A DNA stretch of 64,000 nt from Streptomyces sp. TLI_235. GTDB lineage: Bacteria > Actinomycetota > Actinomycetes > Streptomycetales > Streptomycetaceae. The stretch lies in assembly GCA_002300355.1 (NCBI GenBank), contig NSGV01000001.1, positions 3,596,001-3,660,000 on the forward strand. The letters are read 5' to 3'. Below, in pieces: positions 35,772-45,325 of this stretch (within the stretch, counting starts at the first letter, position 1; every line of letters begins with the position of its first letter). A model generated the notes under the pieces. It saw only the letters and a list, made by a program, of their open reading frames with translations, ran no database searches and was not told the origin of the DNA. Both the position numbers and the translations under genes were made by a program.

Positions 35772-36150
35772 ATCCACAGGCGGTGCGCTTCGTCCACAGG
35801 CTGTACGGACTCCGGGTTATCCACAGGCTCAGGGTCGAGTCGACAAAACGGTATAGCCACTGCCGGAACTGGTCAGATCATCACACTTGGCTGCAGAGGC
35901 GACTGATCGCACCAGAGTCACCCTTCCGCCAGCAAATCACCCGTCCGAGCGAGCGAAATACCTCACCCGAGAAGGTCTATCGAGGTTTCAAACCTCAATT
36001 CCTTCGCTGATCGAGGCGCGCGCCTCGGCTTTCGGTTCGTCCACAGGGCCGGAGCGGAACCTGTGGACAAACTCCGCCCGGCGGGGTTTCCCGCAGAAGT
36101 TATCCACAGGATCGCGGGAGTTATCCCCAGGGCGTCGGCGGCTCTCCACA
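35770..36150. promoter_or_regulatory. DnaA-box cluster between pheA and serS
   Basis: Nine-mers matching the DnaA box: TTATCCACA at 35817-35825 and 36100-36108 (perfect) and TTGTCCACA on the minus strand at 36062-36070 (the Streptomyces consensus). One-mismatch copies are TCGTCCACA at 35790-35798 and 36037-36045, TCATCCACA at 35770-35778 and TTATCCCCA at 36121-36129. A weak CTCTCCACA lies at 36142-36150. All but one point the same way. The 650-base gap 35728-36377 has no gene, and its middle (about 35840-36030) is less GC-rich. I remember a high-affinity DnaA-box cluster called D78 in S. coelicolor that limits initiation; this may be its counterpart. Confidence 0.8.
35982..35996. promoter_or_regulatory. 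Perfect palindrome in the pheA-serS gap
   Basis: GAGGTTT-C-AAACCTC is a 15-base palindrome with a single central base, about 380 bases before serS. It could bind a dimeric regulator. It lies between the two groups of DnaA boxes. No regulator is known. Confidence 0.35.
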
Positions 36151-36377
36151 GCCCCTGCCGCGCCTCCGCACCGGGCGCCGGCGGACCGGATCGCAGAATC
36201 CCGGACAGGAAAGGACATAGCGGGCGGAGTTCCCGGTCGGACCCGAAAGCAGTGAATCACGGGGCCCGGCCGCCACTTCCGGGCACCGTGCCTCCCGGTC
36301 GGCAGCGGGGCGGTTCGGCGGGCGAAACCCGGGAAACCGGTTCCGGTCCGGGGCCCGCCCACCGGTAGGCTTGGCCC

Positions 36378-37655
36378 GTGATTGACCTTCGCCTGCTCCG
36401 TGAGGACCCCGACCGAGTGCGCGCCTCGCAGCGCGTCCGTGGTGAGGACGTCGACATCGTCGACGCCCTCCTCTCCGCCGACGAACGGCGCCGGTCCTCG
36501 GGCAGTCGCTTCGACGAGCTCCGCAACGAGCAGAAGTCGCTCGGCAAGCTGGTCGCCAAGGCCCAGGGCGAGGAGAAGGCGGCGCTGCTCCAGCGCACCA
36601 AGGACCTCGCCGCCGAGGTGAAGGCCGCCGACGCCGAGCAGAACGAGGCCAAGGAGGAGGCGGACCGCCTGGTCCGCTCGCTGGCGAACCTCATCGACCC
36701 GGCCGCCCCGGTCGGCGGCGAGGAGGACTTCGTCACGCTGGAGGAGGTCGGCACCCCGCGCGACTTCGCCGCCGAGGGCTTCGAGCCGCGCGACCACGTC
36801 GAGCTGGGCCAGCTGCTCGGCGCCATCGACACCGAGCGCGGCGCCAAGGTCGCCGGCGCCCGTTCGTACTACCTGACCGGCGTCGGCGCGCTGCTGGAGC
36901 TCGCCCTGGTCAACATGGCGATGGCGCAGGCCACCGCGGCCGGCTTCACCGCCATGATCACCCCTGCCCTGGTCCGCCCGGCCGCCATGGACGGCACCGG
37001 ATTCCTCGGCCAGGCCGCCGAGAACGTCTACTTCCTCGCCGAGGAGGAGCGCTACCTGGTCGGCACGAGCGAGGTCCCGCTCGCCGCCTACCACATGGAC
37101 GAGATCCTCGACGGCGACCGGCTGCCGCTGCGCTACGCGGGCTTCTCCTCCTGCTTCCGCCGCGAGGCCGGCACCTACGGCAAGGACACCCGCGGCATCA
37201 TCCGGGTGCACCAGTTCGAGAAGGTGGAGATGTTCGTCTTCACCTCGCCGGAGGAGGCCGAGGCGGAGCACCGCCGACTGCTCCAGTGGGAGAAGGACTT
37301 CCTGAACGCGCTGGAGCTGCCCTACCGGGTGATCGACGTCGCCTCGGGCGACCTCGGCGCCTCCGCCGCGCGGAAGTTCGACATCGAGGCGTGGATCCCG
37401 ACCCAGGGCAAGTACCGCGAGGTCACCTCGACCTCCAACACGACCGAGTACCAGTCGCGCCGGCTCTCCATCCGGATGCGCGAGGAGGGCAAGGTCCGCC
37501 CGCTGGCGACGCTGAACGGCACGCTGGTCGCCGTCCCGCGCACCATCGTGGCGATCCTGGAGAACCACCAGCAGGCCGACGGGTCGGTGGTCGTGCCCGA
37601 GGCACTGCGGCCCTTCCTCGGCGGCCGCACGGTGATCGAGCCCGTCGCCAAGTGA
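36378..37655 (+). CDS. serS: Seryl-tRNA synthetase
   Basis: Charges tRNA-Ser with serine. The 425 residues have the N-terminal tRNA-binding coiled coil (about residues 28-110, Glu/Lys/Ala-rich helices), then the class II catalytic core. This core includes [24 protein letters not shown], motif 2 [19 protein letters not shown] and [32 protein letters not shown] and motif 3 around [20 protein letters not shown] complete it. The length is normal. The start is GTG 36378. Its stop overlaps the next gene's GTG (GTGA), so the HAD phosphatase is translationally coupled. Confidence 0.97.
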   Translation: MIDLRLLREDPDRVRASQRVRGEDVDIVDALLSADERRRSSGSRFDELRNEQKSLGKLVAKAQGEEKAALLQRTKDLAAEVKAADAEQNEAKEEADRLVRSLANLIDPAAPVGGEEDFVTLEEVGTPRDFAAEGFEPRDHVELGQLLGAIDTERGAKVAGARSYYLTGVGALLELALVNMAMAQATAAGFTAMITPALVRPAAMDGTGFLGQAAENVYFLAEEERYLVGTSEVPLAAYHMDEILDGDRLPLRYAGFSSCFRREAGTYGKDTRGIIRVHQFEKVEMFVFTSPEEAEAEHRRLLQWEKDFLNALELPYRVIDVASGDLGASAARKFDIEAWIPTQGKYREVTSTSNTTEYQSRRLSIRMREEGKVRPLATLNGTLVAVPRTIVAILENHQQADGSVVVPEALRPFLGGRTVIEPVAK

Positions 37656-38476
37656 GCACCGCCCCCGGTGGCGGCCTGCCGTACCGGCTGGTCGCCACCG
37701 ACCTCGACGGGACCCTCCTCACCTCCTCCGAGAAGGTGACCGAGCGGACCCGTGCCGCACTGGCCGGCGCGGTCGCCGCCGGGGCGCAGCACATCATCGT
37801 GACCGGCCGCTCGGCGGCCTGGGCCCGCCCGGTCTTCGACGAGATCGGCTACACGGGTCTGGCGGTCTGCGGCCAGGGCGCCCAGGTGTACGACGCCGGG
37901 GCGCACCGGCTGCTGACCTCGCTCACCCTGGACCGGCTGGTGGCCGCGCGGGCGCTGGCCGCGATCGAGGAGGCCGTGGGCCCGCTGGCGGTGGCCGCCG
38001 ACCAGGACGGCCTGGACGGCCTGGTGCTGGCCGGGCCGGGTTTCCGGCTGCAGATCGGCACCGAGCTGCCGGTGGTGTCCGCCGCCCGGGACGGGCTGCT
38101 CGCGGAGCCGGTGGCCAAGCTGTACATCCAGCACCCGGAGCTCTCCGACGACGCCCTCGCTGCGGCCGCCGTGCAGGCGGCCGGCGGCCTGGTGGGCGTG
38201 GTGATGGCGGGGCCCGGCGTGGTCGAGCTGCTGCCGGTCGGGCTGTCGAAGGCGACGGGGCTGGCGGTCGCCGCACTGCGCCTGGGAGTGAAGCGCGGCG
38301 AGACCATTGCCTTCGGCGACATGCCGAACGACATCCCGATGTTCGCCTGGGCCTCGTACGGGGTCGCGATGGCGGGGGCGCACGAGCAGCTGCGGGCGGT
38401 GGCCGACGAGGTGACCGCGGGCAACGACGAGGACGGCGTGGCCGTCGTGCTGGAGCGCGTCTTCGGGCTGGGCTGA
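37652..38476 (+). CDS. Cof-type HAD family phosphatase
   Basis: This 274-residue cytoplasmic phosphatase has HAD motif [11 protein letters not shown] (nucleophile Asp17, acid Asp19), motif II VTGRS, a C2-type cap in the middle, motif III Lys in GLSKATGL and motif [13 protein letters not shown]. It dephosphorylates sugar phosphates or nucleotide precursors; the substrate is unknown. GTG 37652 overlaps the serS stop by four bases. A similar protein begins at 63578 in this same window. Confidence 0.92.
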   Translation: MSTAPGGGLPYRLVATDLDGTLLTSSEKVTERTRAALAGAVAAGAQHIIVTGRSAAWARPVFDEIGYTGLAVCGQGAQVYDAGAHRLLTSLTLDRLVAARALAAIEEAVGPLAVAADQDGLDGLVLAGPGFRLQIGTELPVVSAARDGLLAEPVAKLYIQHPELSDDALAAAAVQAAGGLVGVVMAGPGVVELLPVGLSKATGLAVAALRLGVKRGETIAFGDMPNDIPMFAWASYGVAMAGAHEQLRAVADEVTAGNDEDGVAVVLERVFGLG

Positions 38477-38493
38477 GCCCGCCCGTGCGGGCC

Positions 38494-38518
38494 GCCGGGC
38501 CGGTGGGTCCGGCCCGGC
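38494..38518. terminator. Convergent hairpin terminator
   Basis: GCCGGGCCGG (38494-38503) pairs with CCGGCCCGGC (38509-38518) between two converging genes. Flanking CGGGCC/GGCCCG can extend the stem. Confidence 0.65.
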
Positions 38519-38527
38519 GCGGCCCGG

Positions 38528-40300
38528 TCAGCCGTAGCTGACGTTGGAGCAGGGGTCGTCGTCCGCCGAGCGGGCGTCGTTGGCGACGCTGGACGGCAGG
38601 GTGCTGGGCACCGCGGCCGCTCCGCCGCCACCGGCGCCGCCGGCGTAGTCGGCGCCGAGCACCAGGCTGACTCCGGCCCTGGTGGAGGACTGCAGGGTGG
38701 CGCCGGGGAAGAGCTTGGCGACCTGCTCGGCCTCGTCCTTCTGGCCGGGGCCGTACTGGACGAGCGTCGTGTCGTGGTTCTGGGCGGCGGCGTTGCCGCG
38801 GGCGGCGATGGTGAAGCCGGAGCCGGTGAGGGTGGCGGCGGCCTTGGTGGTGAGGCCGCTGGTCAGGGTGCCGTTGTAGACGCCGACCCTGATGCCGGCG
38901 CCGTTGACGGTGACCGGGGTGGGGCTGGGGGTGGCGGCGGCGGGGCTGGTGCCCGCGCCGGCGCTGGCGTCCTGGCCGTCCAGGGTGCGGTCGGCCTTGA
39001 GGGCCTGCCACAGGGTGTCGACGTCGGGGTGGACGAGGTCGATCCGGGCGCCGGAGAACTTCCACGGCGTGGTCAGGAACTTGATGTTGTGGAGGTCGAT
39101 GTCCTTCATCTGCATGGCGAAGGAGATCAGCTTGGCGGGGGAGTTCAGCCCCGGGTCGACGATCATCGACTTGGTGGCGGCGTCGGCGAGCGGCAGCAGC
39201 GTGGTCGGGTCCATGCCCTTGCTCTTGACGCTCTTGATCAGCGAGGCCATGAAGGCCTGCTGGCGCTTCATCCGGCCGACGTCGGAGCCGTCGCCGATGC
39301 CGTGCCGGAGGCGGACGTAGTCGAGTGCGGCCTTGCCCTCGACCTTCTGCTCGCCCTTGGGGTAGAGCTCCTTGCCCTTCTTGCCCAGGTTGGGGTTGAG
39401 GTCGCCCTCGTAGATGGCGTTGGGAAGGCAGACGTTGACGCCGCCGACGGCCGAGGTCATCGCGGAGAAGCCCTCGAAGTTGACCACCATGGTGTGGTCG
39501 ACGCGTATGTTCGTGAGCGCCTCCACCGTGTTCTGGGTGCAGGCGGGGTTGCCCTCCTCGGTGTTGCCGGTCGAGAAGGCGCTGTTGAACATGACGTCGG
39601 TCTTCTTCTTCGTCCACGAGCCGTCGGGCAGCTTGCACGGCGGAATGTCCACCAGTGCGTCGCGGGGGAAGGAGACGCCGACGGCGTGCTTGTGGTCGGC
39701 GTAGACGTGCAGCAGGATCGTGGTGTCCGAGCGGGCTCCGCCGTCCTCGCCGCCGCCGAGGCTCTTGTTGTCGCCGCTGCGCGAGTCGGAGCCGATCAGC
39801 AGGACGTTGATCGGGGTGTGGCCGTTGGCGTCGGGGGTGGCGGCGTCGGGCCGGTTCTTGCTGAGGCCGTCGCCGTCGAAGGCCTTGATGTTGCCGCTGA
39901 ACTTCAGGTAGAGCGCGCCGCCCGCGGCGGTGACCAGGGCGAGTGTGGTGACCGCGACCCAGACGACGACCTTCTTGCGGCCGCGGGGTTTCTTCCGGTT
40001 GCGGCGGGCCTCGGCGCGGCCGCCGCCGGGGCCGTCGTCCCCGCCACCGCCCCCGCGGCCCTGCTGGGCGCGGCGGGCCTCGGCGCGGCCGCCCTGGCGG
40101 GGTACCTGCCGGCTGTCCTGCTCCTCGCTGCGGCGCGGCCGGGGCGATGCGGGGCGGCGCGGCGGGGCGGTGAAGGCGTCCTCGCGGTAAGGGGCGTCGT
40201 CACGGTACGGGGCGTCGTGGCGGTAGCCGTCCTGGTAGCGGGCATCGTCGTGCCACCAGCCGGCGTCGTGGTCCGACGCCCCCGCCCTCTGGCCTGACAT
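38528..40300 (-). CDS. LytR-CpsA-Psr (LCP) family cell-wall glycopolymer ligase
   Basis: This 590-residue membrane-anchored enzyme attaches teichoic acid-like or other glycopolymers to peptidoglycan. The N-terminal ~110 residues are polar and Arg/Asp/Tyr-rich, then a membrane helix (VVVWVAVTTLALVTAAGGAL). An LCP domain follows with NVLLIGSDSRSG, RSDTTILLHVYADHKHAVGVSFPRD given in pieces (Arg/Asp catalytic residues), VDHTMVVNFEGF and LDYVRLRHG...DVGRMKRQQAFM. A C-terminal LytR_C domain (IRVGVYNGTLTSGLTTKAA) completes it. ATG 40300 follows GGAAGGTG. It is divergent from the GntR gene. Confidence 0.93.
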   Translation of the reverse strand: MSGQRAGASDHDAGWWHDDARYQDGYRHDAPYRDDAPYREDAFTAPPRRPASPRPRRSEEQDSRQVPRQGGRAEARRAQQGRGGGGGDDGPGGGRAEARRNRKKPRGRKKVVVWVAVTTLALVTAAGGALYLKFSGNIKAFDGDGLSKNRPDAATPDANGHTPINVLLIGSDSRSGDNKSLGGGEDGGARSDTTILLHVYADHKHAVGVSFPRDALVDIPPCKLPDGSWTKKKTDVMFNSAFSTGNTEEGNPACTQNTVEALTNIRVDHTMVVNFEGFSAMTSAVGGVNVCLPNAIYEGDLNPNLGKKGKELYPKGEQKVEGKAALDYVRLRHGIGDGSDVGRMKRQQAFMASLIKSVKSKGMDPTTLLPLADAATKSMIVDPGLNSPAKLISFAMQMKDIDLHNIKFLTTPWKFSGARIDLVHPDVDTLWQALKADRTLDGQDASAGAGTSPAAATPSPTPVTVNGAGIRVGVYNGTLTSGLTTKAAATLTGSGFTIAARGNAAAQNHDTTLVQYGPGQKDEAEQVAKLFPGATLQSSTRAGVSLVLGADYAGGAGGGGAAAVPSTLPSSVANDARSADDDPCSNVSYG

Positions 40301-40516
40301 TCGTACACCTTCCACCGGCGCAGCCAACACACGAGCCGCAGCGACGCACCCTGGTGGCGTACTGCCGCATGAGCTTCTGCGGAGCATATAAAGGCATCAT
40401 TGAAGAGTCACGGGCCGGGCCGCCGATTGCACAATCGGACAAGACCGGTGCCCGACTCTCGAAGAAGATGCGACGAACTCGGGAGTAGCCGATTCTAGGT
40501 CGGTTGTCGCACCAGT

Positions 40517-40535
40517 CCAGTTGTAGGATGACTGG
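40517..40535 (+). promoter_or_regulatory. Probable promoter/operator of the GntR gene
   Basis: CCAGT (40517-40521) and ACTGG (40531-40535) form a dyad enclosing TAGGAT (40524-40529), a good -10 box about 39 bases before the GntR start. A dimeric repressor binding here would block its own transcription. Confidence 0.4.
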
Positions 40536-40567
40536 GCAAGCCGACCTCCGACCCGAAGGGAGCCCCC

Positions 40568-41299
40568 ATGGCCGGCCGTACCGACGGTCTGCACGCCGCA
40601 GGGCGCCGCTCCCTGGTGGACGAGACGATCGAACAGTTGCGCGATCAGCTGGGCTCGGGCGTGTGGCAGGTCGGGGAGCGCATCCCCACCGAGCACGAGC
40701 TGGCCGAGCGCCTCCAGGTCGGGCGGAACACCGTGCGGGAGGCCGTCCGGGTGCTGGTGCACGCCGGAATGCTGGTCTCCCGGCAGGGCGAGGGCACCTT
40801 CGTCCGCTCCACCAGCGACCCGGCCGCGGTGCTGCGCGGCGTGCAGCGCTCCGGCGTCCGGGACGTGCTGGAGGTGCGGGCCGCGCTGGAGGCCGAGGCG
40901 GCCCGGCTGGCCGCCGTCCGGCACACCGCGGAGGACGTCGCACGGATGCGTGCCGCGCTGGCCCGGGAGGCCGAGGTGATGGCCGCCCACCCGGAGCGGG
41001 CCGGCCGCGAGGCCACCGTCGAGCACGACCTGGAGTTCCACACCGCGCTGGTCGAGGCCGCCCACAACCCGGCGCTGGCCGAGCTGTACCGCTACTTCGG
41101 CGCCTCCGTGCACGAGGCGATGCAGGCCGCGTTCGGCGACCACGAGATGCCCGAGGTGTCGCTGGAGACCCACGGCGCGCTGGTCGACGCGGTGGAGAGC
41201 GGCGACCCGGAGCGCGCCGAGGCGGCCTGTCGCGCGCTGCTCGCGGGGCCCACGGCCGCCGTCGAGCAGCTGATCGCCGCCATCGCCGCCCGGAAGTGA
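40568..41299 (+). CDS. GntR family regulator, FadR/FCD subfamily
   Basis: This 243-residue regulator has an N-terminal winged helix (ETIEQLRDQLGSGVWQVGER, PTEHELAERLQVGRNTVREA, MLVSRQGEGTFV) and an FCD ligand domain. The domain's metal/ligand residues are seen in VRDVLEVRAALEAEAARLA, EHDLEFHTALVEAAHNPAL and LETHGALVDAVESGD. FCD regulators usually sense a carboxylic acid. ATG 40568 follows AGGGAG. The MFS gene lies 71 bases downstream on the same strand and is its likely target. Confidence 0.92.
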   Translation: MAGRTDGLHAAGRRSLVDETIEQLRDQLGSGVWQVGERIPTEHELAERLQVGRNTVREAVRVLVHAGMLVSRQGEGTFVRSTSDPAAVLRGVQRSGVRDVLEVRAALEAEAARLAAVRHTAEDVARMRAALAREAEVMAAHPERAGREATVEHDLEFHTALVEAAHNPALAELYRYFGASVHEAMQAAFGDHEMPEVSLETHGALVDAVESGDPERAEAACRALLAGPTAAVEQLIAAIAARK

Positions 41300-41370
41300 G
41301 GCCGGGGCCGCGCGCCCTCCCCCGCACTCCCGACCTCTGACGCACCGACTTCGAAAGAGCTCTGCCAACC

Positions 41371-42624
41371 ATGGCGGTCACCCGCGCCCCGCAGCCCGTC
41401 GCCACCCCGGTGGTCCGTACCCGCACCGCCCTCGCGCACCCCGCGCTGATGCTCGCCGGCATCCTGCTGGTCGCCCTCAACATGCGCGCCTGCCTGGCGG
41501 CGATCTCGCCGATGGTCGGCGAGATCCAGCGCGCCCTCGGCCTGTCGGCCACCGCCAGCGGCCTGATCACCACCGTGCCGGTGCTGTTCCAGGGCGTCGG
41601 CGCGCCGCTCACCCCGCGGCTGACCAGGCGCTTCGGCGCCGAACGGGTGGTGCTCGGCGCGGTGCTGGTGCTGGGCGCGGGCGTGCTGCTGCGGGTGCTG
41701 CCGTCGGCGGCGGCGCTGTACGCCGGGTGCGTGGTGATCGGCGTGGCGATCGCCGTACTGAACGTCTCGATGCCGGCGTTGGTCAAGCGGGAGTTCCCGC
41801 ACCGGGCGGCCGCGATGACCGGCGTCTACTCGACCACCATGCTGGTCGGCGCCACCCTGGCGGCCGGGGTGTCGGTGCCGCTGGAGCACGCCCTGGGCGG
41901 CGGCTGGCGGGCCTCGCTCGGCGCCTGGTCGCTGCTCGCCGTGGTCGCGGCGCTGGCCTGGCTGCCGCAGCTGCTGCACACCCGCCGGCCGCGGACCGCC
42001 GCGCCGGCGCCCGCACCGGCCGCCGCCCCCGGGTCCGCTCCGGCGGCGGACCGCGGGCCGTGGCGGTCCGGCACGGCCTGGCAGATCAGCGCCTTCATGG
42101 GGATCTCCTCGCTGCTGGTGTACAGCCTGGTCGCGTGGCTGCCCACGGTGCTGGCCGACCACGGCATGGACCGCGGCGAGGCCGGCCTGGTCTTCGCCTT
42201 CTCCAACCTGGTGCAGGTGGCCGGCGCCTTCCTGGTGCCGCTGATCGCCGGCCGGATGACCCGGCAGCGGGCGCTGGCTGCGGTGATGGCCGCGCTCAAC
42301 GGCGTCGGCATCGCGGTGCTGCTGCTCGCCCCGGTCTCCGGCGCGTGGGCGGCGGCGGCCGTCCTCGGCGTCGCCCAGGGCGGTTCGCTGGGCCTGGCGC
42401 TGGCCTTCATCGTGCTGCGCACCGACAGCGCGGCGGGCGCGGCCCGGCTGAGCGGGATGGCCCAGGCGGTCGGCTACCTGGTGGCGGCTGCCGGCCCGGT
42501 CGGTGCGGGTGCGCTGCACCAGCTGACCGGCGGGTGGACGGTGCCGCTCGCCCTGCTGCTGGTCCTGGCGGTGGGCGCCGCCGCGGCCGGCTGGGGAGCC
42601 GGCCGGAACGTCACCGTGCGCTGA
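41371..42624 (+). CDS. MFS transporter of the CynX/NimT type
   Basis: This 417-residue protein has about twelve hydrophobic helices and the CynX opening LVALNMRACLAAISPMVGEI, followed by TTVPVLFQGVGAPLTPRLTRRFG. A central polar loop rich in Pro/Ala sits between helices 6 and 7. Such transporters exchange cyanate, nitroimidazole or other small solutes; the substrate is unknown. It follows a GntR/FCD regulator and is probably controlled by it. A hairpin terminator ends the pair. Confidence 0.88.
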   Translation: MAVTRAPQPVATPVVRTRTALAHPALMLAGILLVALNMRACLAAISPMVGEIQRALGLSATASGLITTVPVLFQGVGAPLTPRLTRRFGAERVVLGAVLVLGAGVLLRVLPSAAALYAGCVVIGVAIAVLNVSMPALVKREFPHRAAAMTGVYSTTMLVGATLAAGVSVPLEHALGGGWRASLGAWSLLAVVAALAWLPQLLHTRRPRTAAPAPAPAAAPGSAPAADRGPWRSGTAWQISAFMGISSLLVYSLVAWLPTVLADHGMDRGEAGLVFAFSNLVQVAGAFLVPLIAGRMTRQRALAAVMAALNGVGIAVLLLAPVSGAWAAAAVLGVAQGGSLGLALAFIVLRTDSAAGAARLSGMAQAVGYLVAAAGPVGAGALHQLTGGWTVPLALLLVLAVGAAAAGWGAGRNVTVR

Positions 42625-42629
42625 CGGAA

Positions 42630-42673
42630 AACGGCGGGGCACGCGGAGCTCTCGGCCCGCCTGCCCCGCCGTT
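42630..42673. terminator. Convergent hairpin terminator
   Basis: AACGGCGGGGCA (42630-42641) pairs perfectly with TGCCCCGCCGTT (42662-42673), directly after the MFS stop and before the end of the ABC permease gene. Confidence 0.8.
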
Positions 42674-42696
42674 CCGTACGGCCTGCCGCTCTTCCC

Positions 42697-43413
42697 CTAC
42701 TCCTCGCCCGCGAGGGTGAGGCCGCCGAGCCGGACGGCGGCCAGCACGGTTGAGGCGACCGCGACCACGGCGAGCAGCGGGACGGCGGCGGTCAGCGCCA
42801 CGTCCGCGGCGATCGAGCCCGGGGCGGCGATCGACTTCGCCACCGACAGGCCCCACTGCTGGACGCTCAGCGTCCGGGCGCCGGGCACGAAGTTGCCGAC
42901 CAGGCTCTCCCAGATCAGCGCGTAGCCGAGGCCGGCCACCACCGCGTGCCGGGTGGCGACGCCGAGCAGCAGGAAGAGCGCGCTGTAGGCGGCGCCGGCG
43001 ACCAGCGTGCCGGCGGTGTAGGCGACGGCCAGGCCGTCCCGGGTGCCGCAGAGCACCAGGCCCGCGATCAGGGTGGGGACGGCGGCGAGCAGCCAGGTCG
43101 CGGCGATCGCCACGGTGAGCTTGGTGGTGACGATCCAGTGCCGCGGCAGCGGCTTCGCCAGCAGGTAGACGATCGAGCCGTCCTCGATCTCGGTGGCGAT
43201 CACGCCGGTGCCGACGACCAGCGAGAGGATCGGCAGCAGGGTGCCCATGCCGAGCCGGCCGAGGACGGTGGCGGCGAGGTCCTCCGGGGTGTCGGCGGTC
43301 AGCCGGGCGATCACGGCGACGAGCAGCAGCAGGGCGGGGACGACCAGCAGCAGGATGCCGCGGCGGCGCCCCAGCAGGCCGCGCGCGGTCAGCCTGGCGA
43401 CGGTCACGTTCAC
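42697..43413 (-). CDS. ABC-2 type transporter permease (second pair)
   Basis: This 238-residue integral membrane protein has about six helices. It begins RGLLGRRRGILLLVVPALLLLVAV and contains GTGVIATEIEDGSIVYLLAKPLPR, the cytoplasmic loop typical of ABC-2 permeases. The start is GTG 43413 after GGAAGG. It is the last gene of a four-gene minus-strand cluster (46283 to 42697) ordered ATPase, permease, ATPase, permease. It pairs with the ATPase just upstream. The substrate is unknown. Confidence 0.87.
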   Translation of the reverse strand: MNVTVARLTARGLLGRRRGILLLVVPALLLLVAVIARLTADTPEDLAATVLGRLGMGTLLPILSLVVGTGVIATEIEDGSIVYLLAKPLPRHWIVTTKLTVAIAATWLLAAVPTLIAGLVLCGTRDGLAVAYTAGTLVAGAAYSALFLLLGVATRHAVVAGLGYALIWESLVGNFVPGARTLSVQQWGLSVAKSIAAPGSIAADVALTAAVPLLAVVAVASTVLAAVRLGGLTLAGEE

Positions 43414-43492
43414 GGTTCGGCCTTCCTTCGGGCGTGGTTCGGAAGTGGTTCGGGGCGGTTCGGGAGCGGGTCGGGGACGGTCCGGGGCCGGC

Positions 43493-44410
43493 TCAGGAGG
43501 CGACGAGATAGGAGAAGACGCTCTCCAGCGACTCGTCGGCCGGGGACACGGTGTACAGCCGGATGTCGGCGTCCTTGGCGACCCGGGGCAGCAGGGTGGT
43601 GAAGCCCTGGAAGTCGACCGCCTGGATGCGCAGGGCGCGCTCCTGCCCGTCGAACTCGATGCCGCTGGTGGAGCCGTCCGCGATCAGGGCGGCGGCGAGC
43701 CGGCGGTCGTCGCTGGAGCGGACCAGGTAGCGGTGCGGACGGCTGGTCATCAGCCGGCGGATCTTGCGGAAGTCGCCGGAGGCGGCGTGCCGACCGGCCA
43801 CCACGACCTCGATGTGCCGGGCGAGCTGCTCGACCTCCTCCAGGATGTGCGAGGAGAACAGCACGGTGCGGCCCTCGGCGCCGAAGCGGCGCAGCAGTTC
43901 CATGAGCTGGAGGCGCTGGCGCGGGTCCATGCCGTTGAAGGGCTCGTCGAGCAGCAGCACCGCCGGGTCGTGGACGAGCGCGGAGGCCATCTTGACCCGC
44001 TGCTTCATGCCCTTGGAGTAGGTGCCGGTCTTCCGGTCCTGGGCGTACTCCATCTCGACCAGGCCGAGGGCGCGCCGGGCCGCGGCGGCCGGGTCGGCGA
44101 GGCCGTGCAGCTCGGCGTTGGCGAGGACGAACTCCCAGCCCGTCAGGTAGTCGTACATCGACTCCCGCTCGGGGACGAGACCGATCGCCCGGTACGCCTC
44201 CTGGTTGCGCCAGATCGGCACGCCGTCCAGGGCGACCTCGCCGGCGGACGGCGGCAGGAAGCCGCTCATCATGTGGATGAGGGTGGACTTGCCGGCGCCG
44301 TTGGGGCCGAGCAGTCCGGTGACACCGGGCCCGATCTGCATGGAGACGTCGTTCACGGCGACGACGTTGCCGAACCAGCGGGAGACCCGGTCGATGGTGA
44401 TGACGGCCAT
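43493..44410 (-). CDS. ABC transporter ATP-binding protein (second pair)
   Basis: This 305-residue ATPase has Walker A GPNGAGKST (35-43), signature YSKGMKQRVK, Walker B AVLLLDEPFNGMD and switch His in FSSHILEEVE. The C-terminal 80 residues form a DrrA-like regulatory extension. It energises the neighbouring ABC-2 permease for export. Its start lies nine bases after the stop of the upstream permease gene. Confidence 0.94.
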   Translation of the reverse strand: MAVITIDRVSRWFGNVVAVNDVSMQIGPGVTGLLGPNGAGKSTLIHMMSGFLPPSAGEVALDGVPIWRNQEAYRAIGLVPERESMYDYLTGWEFVLANAELHGLADPAAAARRALGLVEMEYAQDRKTGTYSKGMKQRVKMASALVHDPAVLLLDEPFNGMDPRQRLQLMELLRRFGAEGRTVLFSSHILEEVEQLARHIEVVVAGRHAASGDFRKIRRLMTSRPHRYLVRSSDDRRLAAALIADGSTSGIEFDGQERALRIQAVDFQGFTTLLPRVAKDADIRLYTVSPADESLESVFSYLVAS

Positions 44411-44419
44411 GGCGAGCTC

Positions 44420-45325
44420 TCAGATCTTCCGGTAGCGGCGGTCGGTGAACCAGTAGCAGGCGCCGGTGAGCAGCAGGATCTCGACGCCGAAGAGCACGGC
44501 GGCGCCGGCCCCGGGGGCATGCACCACGCGGGAGTTGGCGACCAGGCCGAAGACCTGGTTGGTGAAGCCCTGGACGAGCCAGCTCGGGGAGAGCATCGCG
44601 GCCCAGTTGGCCTTCTCCGGGACATCCGCCCACTCGCCGCCGCCGAGCACGTACACGATCCGGGCGATGACACTGCTGACCGCCATCACGCCCATGATCG
44701 ACGCGACGCCGAAGCCGCGGCGCGGAGTGCTCGCCGCGATCAGCAGGCCGATCGCGGAGTAGAGCACCGCGTAGAGCAGGGCGGCGGCCAGGCCGTAGAG
44801 CAGGTGGACGGTGTGGTGGCCGAAGTCCATGCGGCCGAGCAGCGCGCCGATGTACAGCACCAGCAGCGGCGCACCCATGACGATCATCATCGCGCTGATC
44901 ATCGCCGCGAACTTGGCGCGGACGTAGTCGGCGCGGGTGATCGGGCGGGAGAAGTACAGCGGGACGGTGTGGTGGCGCAGGTCGCGGGAGAGCAGGACCG
45001 GTGCCTGGGCGGCCAGGAAGATCCAGGTCATCAGGACGACGGCGTCGAGGAGCTCGGTGTAGTCCAGGATCGGCTTCTCGATCTTCATGAAGATCTGAAT
45101 GGAGGCCACGACCAGGGCGATGATCAGCGGCAGCGCCAGCATCGCCATCGGCAGCACCTTGGAGCGGCCGGAGCGGCCGAGGCCGAAGGCGGCGCGCAGG
45201 CTCTGCTGGTAGAGCGAGCGGGTGGCGTAGCCGCGGCCGAGCCGGGGGCCCTCGTAACGGCGGTAGCCGATGTTGTGGATCACTCCACCGTCGGCGGCGG
45301 TGCGGGCGTCAGGAGACGGCTGCAT
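44420..45325 (-). CDS. ABC-2 type transporter permease (first pair)
   Basis: This 301-residue membrane protein has an N-terminal soluble stretch (IHNIGYRRYEGPRLGRGYATRSLYQ) and about six helices. The loop LSRDLRHHTVPLYFSRPITRADYVRAK lies before the second pair of helices. It overlaps the upstream ATPase gene by 17 bases, so the two are coupled. The substrate is unknown. Confidence 0.88.
   Translation of the reverse strand: MQPSPDARTAADGGVIHNIGYRRYEGPRLGRGYATRSLYQQSLRAAFGLGRSGRSKVLPMAMLALPLIIALVVASIQIFMKIEKPILDYTELLDAVVLMTWIFLAAQAPVLLSRDLRHHTVPLYFSRPITRADYVRAKFAAMISAMMIVMGAPLLVLYIGALLGRMDFGHHTVHLLYGLAAALLYAVLYSAIGLLIAASTPRRGFGVASIMGVMAVSSVIARIVYVLGGGEWADVPEKANWAAMLSPSWLVQGFTNQVFGLVANSRVVHAPGAGAAVLFGVEILLLTGACYWFTDRRYRKI

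Noticed and set aside
35783..36255. Two overlapping short frames in the pheA-serS gap
   Set aside because: Codon use is unlike this genome and they overlap the DnaA-box repeats; no recognisable protein.
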